From Adiantum capillus-veneris (Eukaryota; Streptophyta; Polypodiopsida; Polypodiales; Pteridaceae), in NCBI GenBank assembly GCA_014529385.2, contig CM043964.1:3683997-3747996 (forward strand): 64,000 nt of DNA, given 5' to 3'. Shown here in pieces: positions 31,401 to 42,680 of the stretch; position 1 is the stretch's first letter; each line of letters opens with the position of its first letter. The position numbers were made by a program, and so were the translations under genes. A model generated the notes under the pieces. That model was not told where the DNA came from. It did no database searches and saw only the letters and a list, made by a program, of their open reading frames with translations.

Positions 31401-33802
31401 ACACAAATCCTCCACTTCCCATCCTTCTTTGGACTGACTACTACTGGACTCACCCATTCTGTGGTCTCCACTGGAACTATGAACCCTGCCTTCAATAACT
31501 TGTCCACCTCTACCCGCAAGGCTTCCATTTGCTCTTGACCCATCCTTCTTAGCCTTTGCCGCACTGGCTTAGCACCTTCTTTCAGCTCTATATGCATCTC
31601 TTCACCCTTGAACCCTCTGATCTCTTCATATGAAGTAATGAACAAATCAGGAAAACTAGCCAGCATATGCAAATATATATCCTTCTCCATAGCTGAGAGG
31701 TCTCCACTAATCATTTGCGTCATTAATTCCTGCTTCTTTGACAACTCAACTTTGGTTTGCATCAGCCCTTCAATCACTTCATAAGGCCCTTCACTTTCAT
31801 CTTCAACTTCCTTCGCAAATGCGACTAAACCAATCTCCTGGATTTCTTTGTCCATCAAAAGAAATGCAACATCAACATCCTCATCACTGCTGGTAGTGCT
31901 ATCACTATCCTCATCTGTCACCGTGGAAGAGTATGCATCACTAGACTCATCCTCATCTTCATAAAGCTCCTCTAATCGTTTCCTTGTGTCCATATTATAA
32001 AGCTTCTTGGTACCTGTCTTTCCATAGAGGCTAATCGTACCATGTCGCCAATCTTGAACAGCTCCCACTGCACGTAACCATGGTCTGCCCAGTATAATAG
32101 GATATGCTCCCAACCCTGCTGGCATCACATGAAAATCAACCACTGCCTTTGCATCATATGCCTCCACTTCTAAGCTCTTTACAACACCCAAGCATTTTAC
32201 TTTTTGATGGTTTGCCAATCTGATCCGAAAACCTGACACCCCAGCCACTGTGAGACCCATCTTCTCAACGCATGAGTGTGTTATGACGCATATTTGGGCT
32301 CCGCCATCCACATAACCTTGTCCCAAATTTTTCCTTTTATGCCACACATCTACTATTGGACAAATGTCTGGTAGCTCATCCATTGCCAACACCTTTACTG
32401 AACCTCTCTCTGGCTCTTTCTCCATTGGGTTAACCATCCTCTTCCACTGTCGCTTTAGCTTAGGCACCATCTCTATAAGCTGCCCAAAAGTAACATCTGC
32501 CTTCCTGCTCGTCAGATCCTCCTTTAAGTCATAGCTTAATTGCCCATCCCCTAGTGGAAAATCTGAAACATGAAACTTTCGACGAGCTCTCCTTTTCCTC
32601 TTGGCCTTGACATCCTCGCCTTCATGGCTCTTTCCTTTCTTCTTACTAGGACCTGAGGCACTTCTTCCTTCCTTATCCTCTGTGGTCCTCTTCCCAATAG
32701 GCATCACTAATGTATCCTCTAGCTTTGATGCCTTCTCCAAGGTGACTACACTTAGCACTTTTGTCTTTCCTTTTTCCTCCTGGGTTAGACCACTGGTTCC
32801 TTCGTCTCCCTTAATTTCGATGCCATAATCATTTGATCTAGTTAGCACCTGTCTTGGCAATGGATACATGTCTCCCCCCATCCTTGGTGGCTTATCACAT
32901 TGCGGGCTGATGTGACCCAACTCTCCACAATTATAACATGTGGGCGTCTGCCTCCAAAACCTACCATTGCTTTGTCCAGCACCATTCCTAGGTCTTTCTT
33001 CACCTCCTGGCTGATTTGCAAACCGCCCTCGACCTCGATTATTTCCCACTTGACCTAGCATGTTTAGGCTGAGATTCTTCATCAGATCAACCACTTGCCT
33101 CATGTCTTGCCTTAGGCCATCATCTTGCACTGCTGTAGTGACCACTGCTGGCATAACCTGAGTAGGAACAGGAACCACTGGTTCATGATGAACCCCTGAC
33201 ATACGACCTTGTAAAGAGTCCATAGGCTGAAATTCAGCTCTCATGGGCAAAGACTCCACCCCTAACTGGCTCATTTTTCTCAGCTTCCACTCTTTGTTCC
33301 TTGCTACCTCTAGTGCATCTTCATATGTCCTAGGCTTCTTTAGCTCTACTCTCCAACGTATATTCTCCCAAAGACCAGCCAAGAACCTGTCCTTCTTCAT
33401 CATGTCAGGCGGGGGTACCTGTGGTGCTAAAGCCTTGCACATTCGCTCCCATGCCAATGAAAACTTACGTATGTATGCATCTACTGGCTCACCTTCCTTT
33501 TGCACCAAAGCCTGTACTTCTTGCCACACTTTGTCAGGGTCTTCTATCTTCACAAACTCCACTTCCAATCCATGCCTTAGATTGTCCCAACTCAATCTTA
33601 TAGGTGGATCAGCCATACGCAACTCCTCTTCAAATGCTTTGGACCAAGCTCGTGCATCACTCTTCAAACAAATTTGGAGAAGGCGTAACATTTGCGTAGG
33701 GTCATGAATCTGGTTGCTAATGCAGGCAACCTCCATCTTTTCCAAAAATTCTTCCACATCTTCATCACTTCTTCCATGAAACTCGGGATAAGAGAAAGCC
33801 AT
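28451..33802 (-). CDS. gag-pol: Gag-pol polyprotein of a Tat-like gypsy element, with two RNase H domains
   Basis: An open frame of 1802 codons runs from 33859; the likely start is the ATG at 33802 (MAFSYPEFHGRSDED), giving about 1783 residues. In order: gag domain; zinc knuckle CYNCGELGHISPQC; protease with YVDGGAQICVI (Gly in the DSG/DTG position); RT with CVDFKPLNAA and FMDDFCVYSS; RNase H; a second RNase H (LFFDGSYRKSHDAASGG, NNEAEYATLEAGL, IKGDALLVVKQ); integrase with an HHCC finger (WCRSCNRCQAFG) and the DDE residues in GIDAIGPLP, LSDKGPGF and NGLNERFNGE. A second, plant/archaeal-type RNase H is a hallmark of the Tat/Ogre lineage. No stop or frameshift is seen. Confidence 0.93.
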   Translation of the reverse strand: MAFSYPEFHGRSDEDVEEFLEKMEVACISNQIHDPTQMLRLLQICLKSDARAWSKAFEEELRMADPPIRLSWDNLRHGLEVEFVKIEDPDKVWQEVQALVQKEGEPVDAYIRKFSLAWERMCKALAPQVPPPDMMKKDRFLAGLWENIRWRVELKKPRTYEDALEVARNKEWKLRKMSQLGVESLPMRAEFQPMDSLQGRMSGVHHEPVVPVPTQVMPAVVTTAVQDDGLRQDMRQVVDLMKNLSLNMLGQVGNNRGRGRFANQPGGEERPRNGAGQSNGRFWRQTPTCYNCGELGHISPQCDKPPRMGGDMYPLPRQVLTRSNDYGIEIKGDEGTSGLTQEEKGKTKVLSVVTLEKASKLEDTLVMPIGKRTTEDKEGRSASGPSKKKGKSHEGEDVKAKRKRRARRKFHVSDFPLGDGQLSYDLKEDLTSRKADVTFGQLIEMVPKLKRQWKRMVNPMEKEPERGSVKVLAMDELPDICPIVDVWHKRKNLGQGYVDGGAQICVITHSCVEKMGLTVAGVSGFRIRLANHQKVKCLGVVKSLEVEAYDAKAVVDFHVMPAGLGAYPIILGRPWLRAVGAVQDWRHGTISLYGKTGTKKLYNMDTRKRLEELYEDEDESSDAYSSTVTDEDSDSTTSSDEDVDVAFLLMDKEIQEIGLVAFAKEVEDESEGPYEVIEGLMQTKVELSKKQELMTQMISGDLSAMEKDIYLHMLASFPDLFITSYEEIRGFKGEEMHIELKEGAKPVRQRLRRMGQEQMEALRVEVDKLLKAGFIVPVETTEWVSPVVVSPKKDGKWRICVDFKPLNAATKKNPYPLPFIDQILDSVAGYERYSVCDGFSGYFQLKIALKDRTKTTFITPWGCYCYTVLPFGLSNGPSFYQERANWVLEPFIGSCVKAFMDDFCVYSSRAEHHEKLQMVFARYDECGGQLNPKKCHLAQPRVKLLGHMVSENGIEADPDKVKSIILLPSPMSTKQLATFIHKVKYMARFIPLSSQLLYPLQQVAKHDPLQWDDKCEEVFQEVKEVLGGLSAMQAPDWEKVFYVNPSVGDDAIGAMLLQKGKGSHYMRPVYCASRVKLVAERKLSEVELVMASVIFACRRFRHYLLPRPFVFLTSYAFLPQLINGINMSNVVKKWVIELQEFEFSFLVEDSTRATLADLLTYKENPLIVKEEVVRKVVEEVPQISNAHVLFFDGSYRKSHDAASGGIALYDPEGKLVCKRGFKLDAHSNNEAEYATLEAGLHICLKHGVRRLSIKGDALLVVKQVLGVWKSKNTSLKEMCFRIKGLLKKFEAWSIRHIERALNGEAHEAAQGMIGELFVLRTTLPLYHGRESLAQEEEFLLTGIIPKEIQKSKKYGFVRRAYRYKLIGDVLYMKGADLVLRRVPWREELYRVLEENHEGACGGHFALKITLHKILQEGYVWPSLHKDVHHWCRSCNRCQAFGKRVLKPELRKTIMAFDVFEKWGIDAIGPLPITSRGKSYILTAVDYLSRWAEAIAVKQITAKDVAKFVYDEICCKFGVPLELLSDKGPGFRAKLLDFLCTKMKIRHQHTTPYYPQCNGLNERFNGELVQILSKVTEHQGKNWDLELPSALWAYRTSVKTGTGFTPFHLVYGKEALLPVEVELPAVKMLEKLLGPPSDAFKERLLQLQEVQLDRMSALEHYGQMQDKALTKLNEKVKSKGIKQHDLVLRYNSKLDNTFQKKFQIKWEGPFKVVECFPNGTYQLANLDGVLHKSRVNGLRLKLYHARLMMVEQDELSVEQEMLVKDEETCDAASLISLFAAADHE

Positions 33803-34844
33803 GGCTACCCAAATTATGATGCTTTGAGAACCCCTTCGAACACACGTGCAAGAACCCAAAACTTTTCACTTCCCAATCCCCAGAAACTTCAATGGAGCTC
33901 AACTTTAGATAAGGACAAACACATGCACATCAAATGAGTTTTCATAGTTGATCATCGGAATGACAACAGGCAAAGGACATTCCAGGATCTCTCTCAATCT
34001 TCTTGGCCCAAACATAAAGACTATGCGCTGCTGGAAAAAGATCTTCCTGGACACATGAACATTAATCTGAATTCTTTGCGTTAAATGAAAAGGAGTGAAC
34101 TGAGGGCCATTTTGATCATCCATTAAAGCCAACCATGAAGCTCCCAAGAAGGCACACCTGACTCAACCTCTGATTTTGCCAAAATTTCAGCAGCATAACA
34201 GCATAAATGGCTCAAAATACCAAAAAACCAGCCATCATAACTTGGGAAAATTTCGACAGAGTTTCCCCAGAAGTAGAGCAGTAGGAACCCAAAATATAGA
34301 CTGTCTATGTATGCATAAACTGTCAACAATAGAACCCGAGCATCAAGTAGGACTCACTAGTACATAGCCTATGGCGAGGTCACGAAAAGGGTGCTCCAGC
34401 TACCTGTATCACCGAAAGGATCTCCACATTTGAGAATCCCCCAGCTCAATAAAAACCTCACGCTATCGACCCTCACACGAAAGCTAATGCAAATCGCGTA
34501 TAGTCAAGTCTCAGAAATGACTATCTTCCAGACCAAGTCTCAGAAATGGCTGGGACTGCCAAATAAAACCATATATGGCTCCACAAAGGCGTACAATGGC
34601 AGTTTCCACAAGTAACGTACAATCCAACAGACAATGCGCTCAAATAGGCGCCAAGTGATGCATTCCCACAACAACTGCAAGTGACATCACTGCTAGTATA
34701 TCACTGTACTCCAGCTACCTGTACCTGTGTGAATCACCTGTACTTGTACCTGTACCTGTACCTGTAACCGTAACCTGTAACCTGTAACCTGTAACCCCGA
34801 ATCTCGAAGCTCGAAGCTCGAAGCAGAAGGTACTCGAAGAAGAT
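33803..34844 (-). other. 5' leader of the Tat-like element
   Basis: About 1 kb between primer site and gag ATG, with no long ORF. It contains a GTAC-type minisatellite (34737-34796), and two modules shared in order with the leader of Copia C: 34389-34475 (including GAATCCCCCAGCTCAATAAA) and 34245-34278 (around ACAGAGTTTCCCC). Confidence 0.7.
34737..34796 (-). repeat. (CCTGTA)n / (CCTGTAA)n minisatellite
   Basis: About ten units of 6-7 bp (plus-strand CCTGTAC then CCTGTAA) lie about 50 bp inside the primer site. Confidence 0.85.
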
Positions 34845-34861
34845 CCTCCGTGGGGGCGCCA
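34845..34861 (-). other. Primer-binding site of the Tat-like element (non-iMet)
   Basis: The minus strand reads TGGCGCCCCCACGGAGG, seven bases inside the 5' LTR. TGGCGCC starts occur in Athila/Tat-type elements primed by tRNAs other than initiator Met. The exact tRNA is not determined. Confidence 0.6.
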
Positions 34862-34868
34862 AACATAA

Positions 34869-36007
34869 TGTGAGCGGGATGAAAACACACACAGCGCCTC
34901 TATAACGACCCGACACACACTCTTGGGAAGATACACACACACACTATGGGGCACCACTCGGCTTACACAACACACCTGGCCGAGACAGGGAACACACCTC
35001 TGGAGTGAGAGGAGAGAGACTATCCACTTGCCCACTCCACACAAACACACACACACACACACACCCAAAAACTCAGCTCAAAAGAGGAGAATTTCTGATG
35101 TTTAGATACAAATGAGCTTGGGCCAACACCAATGGGGCAAACAGCTCACACAATATGGGTAAAATAAGCCAGATACAATCACAAACTGGAGCAGAAACTG
35201 CGCTCATAGGAGAAACTTACACAAAAAAACAGCAGGAAAAGAGTGAGGAATTTGGCAAAATGGACAGCGCCATCGCGTCCGGAACGGCCCAAAACCCCAG
35301 TCTACAATGTCAAAGTGCTCAAATCCGACCTCGGATGAGCAGTTTACGGCCAAAACAGGCTCCAAAATGAGCAAAAACACACCTGCGGCTGTTCCTCCTC
35401 TCTTCTCCACGTTTTTTCTGGTCTTCTCTCTCTTTTTTCAGTTCCCACACTTAGCTTTATTAGTTGGGCACCCTTGGCCTTTTAGATGACCTCAAACGGA
35501 CCCCGAACAGGCCAAAAACTGACCTCGCAGTGCATAGTTGTCACCTTTTTGCATCATTCACACACCTGGCACTCAGCTTTTTTCCAATAATGCATCTCTC
35601 CACCACGTGAAGTGGCCCCAAAAAAAGGTCCTCATGATGACCTTTCTGCATAATTCTCACAAGCAAACACCCACGTTGTGTCCGTCCTCATCTGCGTGCA
35701 AATATTGACCTCGTTCGCCCTCCTGACGCCACTAGATGCCATCTGACGCACCTGCTGACCTCACGTCGTCGGCCCGCGGATAGCTTCCTCGAGAAGTTTT
35801 ACGCGCTACCAACTCCTCCTTATTGTAGAAAAACACAATGGTACTGGTAACGATGAAAATCGATGCACTATGTACATGCTGTCCTACCTGTACACATGTG
35901 GGCCCCACGTAACCACCTGGCTCTGGAAAATGGGCAATACTTTATTTGATGTACCATGCATGGGTATGTACATATGCGCAATCCCTTGCTCCAAAAAACT
36001 CCTGACA
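34869..36007 (-). repeat. Tat-like element, 5' LTR
   Basis: Partner of 27283-28422, with the same ends and only a single A-run length difference noted. Confidence 0.95.
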
Positions 36008-36222
36008 GCGTATCTTATAAGCATTCCAAAAGCCATGTAATAAATTGATAATGAGTTATCCTAAACCTTGAGGGATTTCGATTGTAATAAATTTTCATCA
36101 ATAAAGTGTTTTTGCCTCTGAGTCTCTGTCTCTTGATAACGTGGGATCTTGAATTTTATTTAAGTCTCGTGTCTATTTGAAATCCACGTAATTGTATCAA
36201 GAATCTCGTGTAACCCATGTAG

Positions 36223-37137
36223 GCACCACCTGCTGCTCTCTACTCGACGGCGCAGGAAAAGAAGCTCCTTCTTAAGCAAGCCCAACCTCCACTCTTTAAG
36301 GGCGAGGGGGCAAATGTGGAAAGAGATGCGAAAGTATGGATGGAGGCTATGGACGACTATTTCGAAGCTGCGGGAACCCAACCCGTGATCAAACCATGCT
36401 TGCAATGTTCCGCTTGTCTGGCGATGCCAAGATATGGTGGAAGCAACATTGCAGGGACTTGGATATCAAGGGATCTTCCCAGTCATGGGAAGACATCAAG
36501 GCTGCTGTGATGGAGCGATACTTACCACCCGCTCACAAAGCCTTGAAGATGAATGAGTTTTTCTCACTTCGACAGCTGACTTCTTCCGTTGAAGAATACT
36601 ACTCGAAGTTCGTCACACTTCGGAGATATGCTCCTAGGATGACATTGGAACAGCAAGTAGCATGGTTCTGCCAACGACTCATCGACCCCTTGAACAACCG
36701 ACTAGAAGCTCTTAGGCCAGCAACTCTGCAAGATGCCGTGCTAAGGGCCAAAACGTTAGCTAAAGAGATTCAGAGGACTACCCAAGATAGTCAATACTAT
36801 TTGTCATAGAGGGCCAGGCCAGACAACTGGAGTAACAGACCAATCAACCCTGCATACGACCATCGTCTGGTAGTAGCTACTACGGCACCTACCGAGTTTC
36901 CCAATATAAGATGCTTTGAGTGCCAGGAGTATAGACATTACAAAAGCCGATGTCCAAAAAGGATTATCCAAACATCCGGTGCTAATAATGTACAACGTCG
37001 GAGGCCGAGGAAGAGAAAACATAGGACAAGGAAGCGGAGCTTTCGCTAATGCCGCAGTGAGACAACCAACTGTGGGTGACGAAGTTGATGAGAGAGAATC
37101 TCTGTATGCTGCAACTGCTAATCCTAGTGAGCAATAA
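36223..37137 (+). pseudogene. gag: Gag, unit 2 of array 2 (degraded)
   Basis: Copy of 22655-23601 with the same frameshift near 36375. It also has a TAG at 36807-36809 (YYLSstop), a degraded zinc-knuckle region (tyrosine-cysteine context changed around 36920-36960) and a small deletion before the GR-rich tail, which ends NPSEQ at 37137. The integrase-like remnant follows to about 37250, with polypurine tract TTGGGGAGGA (37310-37319) before LTR3. Confidence 0.75.
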
Positions 37138-37830
37138 TTCAAGCACCGGGATCTCATCAAAGTTCAGCAGAATAAGACGCATAAAGCTAAAGACTATTCT
37201 ATTATCAAAGGATGTCTTTACTTTAGACAAAGGATATATGTACCTAAGTAGTTAGCATAGAGTTTATCCAGATGTATTCTTGAGATGAGAACATCTCAAA
37301 TTTTTCACGTTGGGGAGGATGTAAGATCTCCGACCCCGAGCTAAAAGAACACCATTGTACCATGGAACAATCATAATGAAAAAAGTTACTATTTTTAGCA
37401 GTTTTCCAAAATCTGTCGATGCCATGATGTTTAGAATGTCATAAAGCTTCCAAAAGTGAATTAAAATATTTATGTGGAAATTTTCCAAAAATAGTAAAAT
37501 TTTGGTCACCCGACCCGTCAGTTTTGACCGTCTCATAAAACTGCACCCGTACCCCAAATTTGAAAAAAATGCATTTTCGGACACTTAGGGCTGCTAAATA
37601 TGGCAGGTACCCAGGTTAATACACCTTAGTTAGAGCTTAGTATAGCAAGTTCCGGCATTAAATTCTTATTCATATTGCCCGTCTTAGGTTAAAATTAAAT
37701 TTTCCTAAAGTTGTGTGGGGAGGCACCGGGACTCGGGGGCTGTGTGGGAATTGGCTCCAGGCCACTGCAGACTCAGTTTGGAAGTAAGAGGGTGCCCTCA
37801 CACACTTACAGGGCTCGTGGGCTACTGTCC

Positions 37831-37930
<100 letters not shown>

Positions 37931-38968
37931 AAGTGAGCTCTTGAGCAGGTTGGGACACTTGGTAAGTATGCAACTAGAGCTGCCATGGATGAAGTGAGTA
38001 TTCCTCAGATGCATATAGCAGGCAAATTCGAATTTCTCAGCTTGTGAGCCTATATAAGAGCATGCTCACACACACACAAGCACACATATATGCTGACACA
38101 GACACTAAGTACACACACACACACACACTCCTACACACACACACACCCCTTGAGGAGGTGCTGCTGGGGCAGACATAGTCTTTGGAATAGGAGCTAGGAG
38201 GGAAGGTGCTGCCCGTTTCTTGTCTCAAGGAGGTCCTTGCATCAGAATTTCGAGAGGAATTCAGCCGTAACCTCGGTAATTTTTGATTTAATCTTGTTGT
38301 AATTCCCTCTCTAATATCCTCTTAATTCCGCATCTAGTATGCATAATCATAATCAAAATACTCATTAGATACTCTCTAATTCTTCGTATCCATGATCTAT
38401 TGCATAAAATCTGAATCTAATTAGTAATCATGCAAACAATTAGTCACTCTTAATCATAATTTAATGCATGTTTAAGGAATCATCCACTCGTCACCGTTGT
38501 GATTAAAAATCAAGTCAGCTTTGAGGTGGGAACCGTCCATTGCATTCTATTACTCCATAATGTGTAAATAATTAAATTAGAATCAATTGCTCATGGATCA
38601 GGATTTAATTAGGGGAAATTAATCCATCATTAATCATTAGGAAGGGAGAAATCCTCTCATCTATGCATACAGTAAATCTGCAATTCTCTACTTGCATTAA
38701 GAAGTGATTAAGCACGTCTATTTCATCTCTAGTAGAATTGATTAAGTAAAAATATGAATTTCATAATTATCTAAGCCAAGTAATTAACCTTAGGGCCTAT
38801 TTCCATAGAGCAAGTATGGTGCTATCGGGATTCTCTATGTTTTGAAGTAAGTCTAACCTCTCGTACAAGGGGATTTGCTTATTGAAACTAATCCGTCATC
38901 ATGGTTATATGTTACTCTCGAATGTTAGCTCTCTTTTTCCAAGTTGTCAATTAAGTAGTGAGTATAAA

Positions 38969-39109
38969 ATGGCCCCGGTAAAGAGAACTCCTTTCGATGG
39001 TTCCCACGACCGCGAGGCGAGGACAAGCAACACTAATGGAAAGGGAAAATCTCCCTTGGTTGACCAAGTACCGGCCATCTCACAGAGCAATGACGAGGAA
39101 ATTGTGGAG
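38969..39109 (+). CDS. LTR-embedded coding exon 1, copy in LTR3
   Basis: Same 47-codon open exon and donor (GAG|GTAGGTAAAG at 39110). It differs from the LTR2 copy by a Pro for Arg near residue 8. Because it lies in the last LTR, there is no downstream acceptor from the element. If transcribed it could splice into flanking DNA. Confidence 0.5.
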
Positions 39110-40171
39110 GTAGGTAAAGTTTTAATTCAAGTTTGTTAAAGCAACATTGCATTCAATAAGGTAGGATGAAAAACACATTTCTCAACATGTTGGAAATCAA
39201 CGAAAACCACGGCATTTAAATTAATTGTATTTTATATTCAAGTAGGAAAGAATGCTTTCGGAATATACTATCTGAAGTAGGAAAGATTGGTTGCTAGGGA
39301 AAATTTAGCTCAGCTAGTTCATTTTCAATTCCAATGTTGATCTAGTCCGAACCCCCTCTTGATCACAGGGGACAACTCGCGAAGTTATTTCGCAGGAGCT
39401 AGAGTTCCTGGTTAAGGGCTCTTGAATCCACGACTGTTGGTTAAGCGGTGGATATCCACGACTGCTGGTTAAGCGATGGAAGTCCACGACTGCTGGTTAA
39501 GCAGTGGACAACCTAGTTGTATGGGCAACTAGGCGACAACGGGTGGAGTAAACACTCGCTGGGAGATTTGGTGCCTTCAGAGCATTGGAACTTTAAATGA
39601 ATGAGTTTTTGAGTGAATTTTTACTAGAATTACTGTCTTGGTGCCGCTTTGCAATACTGGTTGAAGGGCTGTATTAAAGAACTTGTGAATCAAAAAAATA
39701 CACAAAGAACTTATATGTTGAACAACCATTGTGGTAGTAATTAGGTAATAAAGGAAGTGTGAGTATGGGGTGGAAAGTGGGGGCTTGACTTGGGTTGCCA
39801 ATGCCTATGAGAAGGGTGGTCCCGATTGGTCGGGAACTCTTCGTCCCCATAGTGTTATAAATCGACACTCATTGCCCCAAGAGCGGCGAAGCCTCAAGTG
39901 TATGTGCCTCTGATACATGGGGAAAAAGGCACTCGGGACTTCTCTTCTCTTGGAAGGTGGGTCTTAGGATCTCTAGATAAGTTAATCACGCTTCCCCTGC
40001 GGGGTGGAACTAGATCTCGATGCTAGTAGGCTTGAACTCGACTCACTTTGTGATGAGAGATCGTCCGCTAGATGAACCATAAACCACTTTGTATGCTTCC
40101 GCTATAGAGCTAGTGGCCACCAGGTTTACCATCAGATCCGTCGTTTGAGACGACGGGGTGGGGACCTCACA

Positions 40172-40248
40172 TGGCCACATTTGAACCGATGACCCTGGTC
40201 ACCAAGGATGAATGCTCAAAGAACCAAGCTAGCTCCTTTGGACAAAAT
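40172..40248 (-). mobile_element. SINE, tRNA-derived 5' half
   Basis: On the minus strand: TAGCTTGGTTCTTTGAGCA resembles the A-box region and GGTCATCGGTTCAAATG the B-box region of a tRNA, about 40 bp apart. This is the pol III promoter arrangement of tRNA-derived SINEs. The element is preceded by the 16-bp target duplication (40249-40264). Its other half, with a poly(A) tail, is at 19016-19090. 40172-40176 is the LTR-array duplication. Confidence 0.75.
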
Positions 40249-40264
40249 GGGTCCAGACTATGTT

Positions 40265-42490
40265 ATTTCAAGTTAGGTGTCATTGGTTCTGGAACTCTCG
40301 AACTTTGATCTTACTGTCATGCCAATACTTTTTGCATTGTTGACCTCCCATTCTAGCATTTCTCTGTGTCTTATCTCATCGAGCTTCAGTAGGTCATTCA
40401 GTCTCTTTTTCACATGCAAATTATAATTCTGCCATGTTGAGTTGCAAGTCTGATACTTGTAATAACAAATTCTAGTGGTACAACAACCTTTGCTCCATAT
40501 ACTAAAAGGCATTAGCCCAGTGTCACCTTATATGTTGTTCAATATGCCTATAGAGCTAACTAAAGCTTTTCATCCCAATGGTGGGGTTTCTACTAAACTA
40601 TCTTTGTCAAAATAGTATTGATGGTCTTGTTACTACTTTCACTCTATCCATTGCATCTAGGATAATACGGTGCTGATTTTTTTGCTTGATAGAGAAAATC
40701 TCAGTTAGTATTTAATTAATATCATTCATGAAATGAGTTTCGTGATGTAAAACTATCTCTAGAGTACAACCATACCGACATATGATATGTTCATATATAA
40801 ACTAGGATATGGAGCTGGATGTAGTGTTGGGGATTGCCTTAGCTTCTACCCATTTCCTAACATAGCATGTGGCATAATTATGTACTTGTTCAGTTTGGGT
40901 GTGACTTCTTAAACAGCCCCATGAAATTCCAAATCCCATTCATAAATATTTCTAAGGGTTGGATTGTGGTCAGCAGAAGTGTATCTAAGCAAGTGGCCTG
41001 CCCATTCTTTGGCAAATATCACATGTCTTGTAGCAAATTCAAACATCTTACATCATACTCAGCTTATAGAATTTTCTTATAGGTGATATCAATTGAAAAA
41101 TGTTCTTCTGAACTTCCACTGTGAGATTCAAAGATAACTTGCATTCTTCCTTGCATAGGCACACATCTTGTTAAAACCCACTAATTTCTAGTTTGTATAG
41201 AGATCTATCTATAATAGTGAATTTCAAATTACTAAGAATTAGTGCCTTCTTACTCAATTGTGACCAGTGCTTTGGTGATTTTCCATACTACATGACTATA
41301 AGAAATCATGCACTTCGAGACATTTGGGATTGGGTTCTTTAGTGGTCGTTTGAAACAACTCAACATCTACGCGTACATCTCTTAGTGACGTGGATGAGAT
41401 GCCTTTGATGCTTTTGGAGAGAAAACCTGCACCACAATGTGTCTTGATAGGCCTATGAAAAATCTTAAAGTTGAACTTTAGGAAAAACATCATCCACCTA
41501 ATTAACCTTCCACATAATGTCCCAATTTGGCTAGCAAAGTACTAGTTTAGTGCTAATAGTTTGTTTGAGAGACTAAAATGCTTCCTCACATTCAAGGACC
41601 AGATAAACTTGACTCCTTTCTGGATAAGTTCATATAACAGAAAGGCCTTAACTGCAAACATATGAAAGAACATCTTATAAAAAATGATATAGCCCATAAA
41701 TGAGCTAAATTTGATACATCTGTGAGTGATCTACCCCCATCTCAATTCCATTTGTGGACATCACTTGACCAATTAGGTCTCCCTAATCTTGGAAAAATAA
41801 AAAGCCTTTCAAAACATCTTACGTGCAGAAGTGAGGGGTGAGTGTAGGAAATGAAAAGACCCATGAAAGTGGAAAGTCAAAAGACTTTTTGTGTCCATAT
41901 AAAGAGATGGTCGAGTGTATATTAATACATTTGTGTTTTTCTTTTGCGTATTTTCCCTTTAGCATTTTCTTCTCGTTACAATATCCTTGCACTATACATT
42001 ATATAGATAGTGAATATAGAAACCATTAGGAGAGCTATATAGACATATAAGTAGTTGTCCCTTCTAGACCATTAACATTGGTTTGAAGAGATTCATACAT
42101 ATTCTCTTTTACCTGCATCTTTGGAACACCCTCTCCAAAGATAGTTGCTGCATTTCTTCATATGAATAAATGGTGAAATCGTCCATGAATATTGCTAAAA
42201 ACTTATGCAAGAACTCATTGAATATCTCCATCATAAAACGTTGAAATGTAGCCAAATGGCATAACCAGATACATGAATGCTCCCCATTCACTGAAAAGTG
42301 GTTTTAGCCCTTTCCTTTGGTGCAATCTTCAGCTAGTTGTATCCGTTGTATCCATCTACAAAGTTGTATATCTCGTGTTTAGCTATCTCATTAAGCATCA
42401 TATCCATGAAAGGCAATGGAAATGGATATTTGATGGTTTGAGCATTCAAATTTTTTTAATCCACGCATAATCTAAGTTTTGTTACCATAT
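40265..42490 (-). pseudogene. pol: Old Ty3/gypsy pol relic: RT, RNase H region, integrase
   Basis: Minus-strand fragments in pol order. RT occurs near 42109-42480 with FQRFMMEIFNEFLHKFLAIF followed by MDDFTIYS. Integrase finger and core pieces lie near 40850-41150. APYYPRCNG, the segment before the catalytic Glu, is near 40647-40675. The integrase C-terminal helix region (KKRLNDLLKLDEIRHREMLE) is near 40370-40410. The FMDD box and order fit the Athila/Tat side of Ty3/gypsy. There are many stops and frameshifts. It continues at 19015 and below, with the GPY module, a post-integrase ORF and an LTR. It is truncated at 42491 by the Copia A LTR. Confidence 0.7.
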
Positions 42491-42491
42491 A

Positions 42492-42680
42492 TGTGGTAGT
42501 GATCTGTTTTAGGTCCGTCCCTTACTAGGAGGTTTTTTTCCCAATTATTATATACACGTCCATCACTCTAGGGCTAACTTATCTTTCTATTTACGTACTA
42601 AGTAATACATTGTCTATTGTGTGCCTTGAGCTTCCATCATCTTCTCCAAGTTGTGTATGCAACCTATAAACCTAATTCCA
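42492..42680 (+). repeat. Copia A, 5' LTR
   Basis: 189 bp, TGTGGTAGTGATC to CCTAATTCCA. It is recognisable as a diverged plus-strand copy of the Copia B LTR (62808-63018 reversed) along its whole length. A degenerate iMet primer site (TTGGTGTCATAGC, about 42685-42697) follows. Confidence 0.75.

Larger units (their letters stand above)
27283..36007 (-). mobile_element. Near-intact Tat-lineage Ty3/gypsy retrotransposon
   Basis: 8.7-kb element on the minus strand, inserted in ORF-X of array-2 unit 2. LTRs 27283-28422 and 34869-36007 are 1140 and 1139 bp and seem identical apart from the length of one A run (about 28036 and 35616). It is flanked by GCGT at 27279-27282 and 36008-36011. One uninterrupted gag-pol ORF is present, with a leader of about 1 kb. 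This is the youngest insertion in the window. Confidence 0.95.

Noticed and set aside
40172-40248. Possible functional tRNA gene on the minus strand
   Set aside because: Only A-box-like and B-box-like regions are present, the arms do not pair convincingly, and a poly(A) tail and long target duplication point to a SINE.
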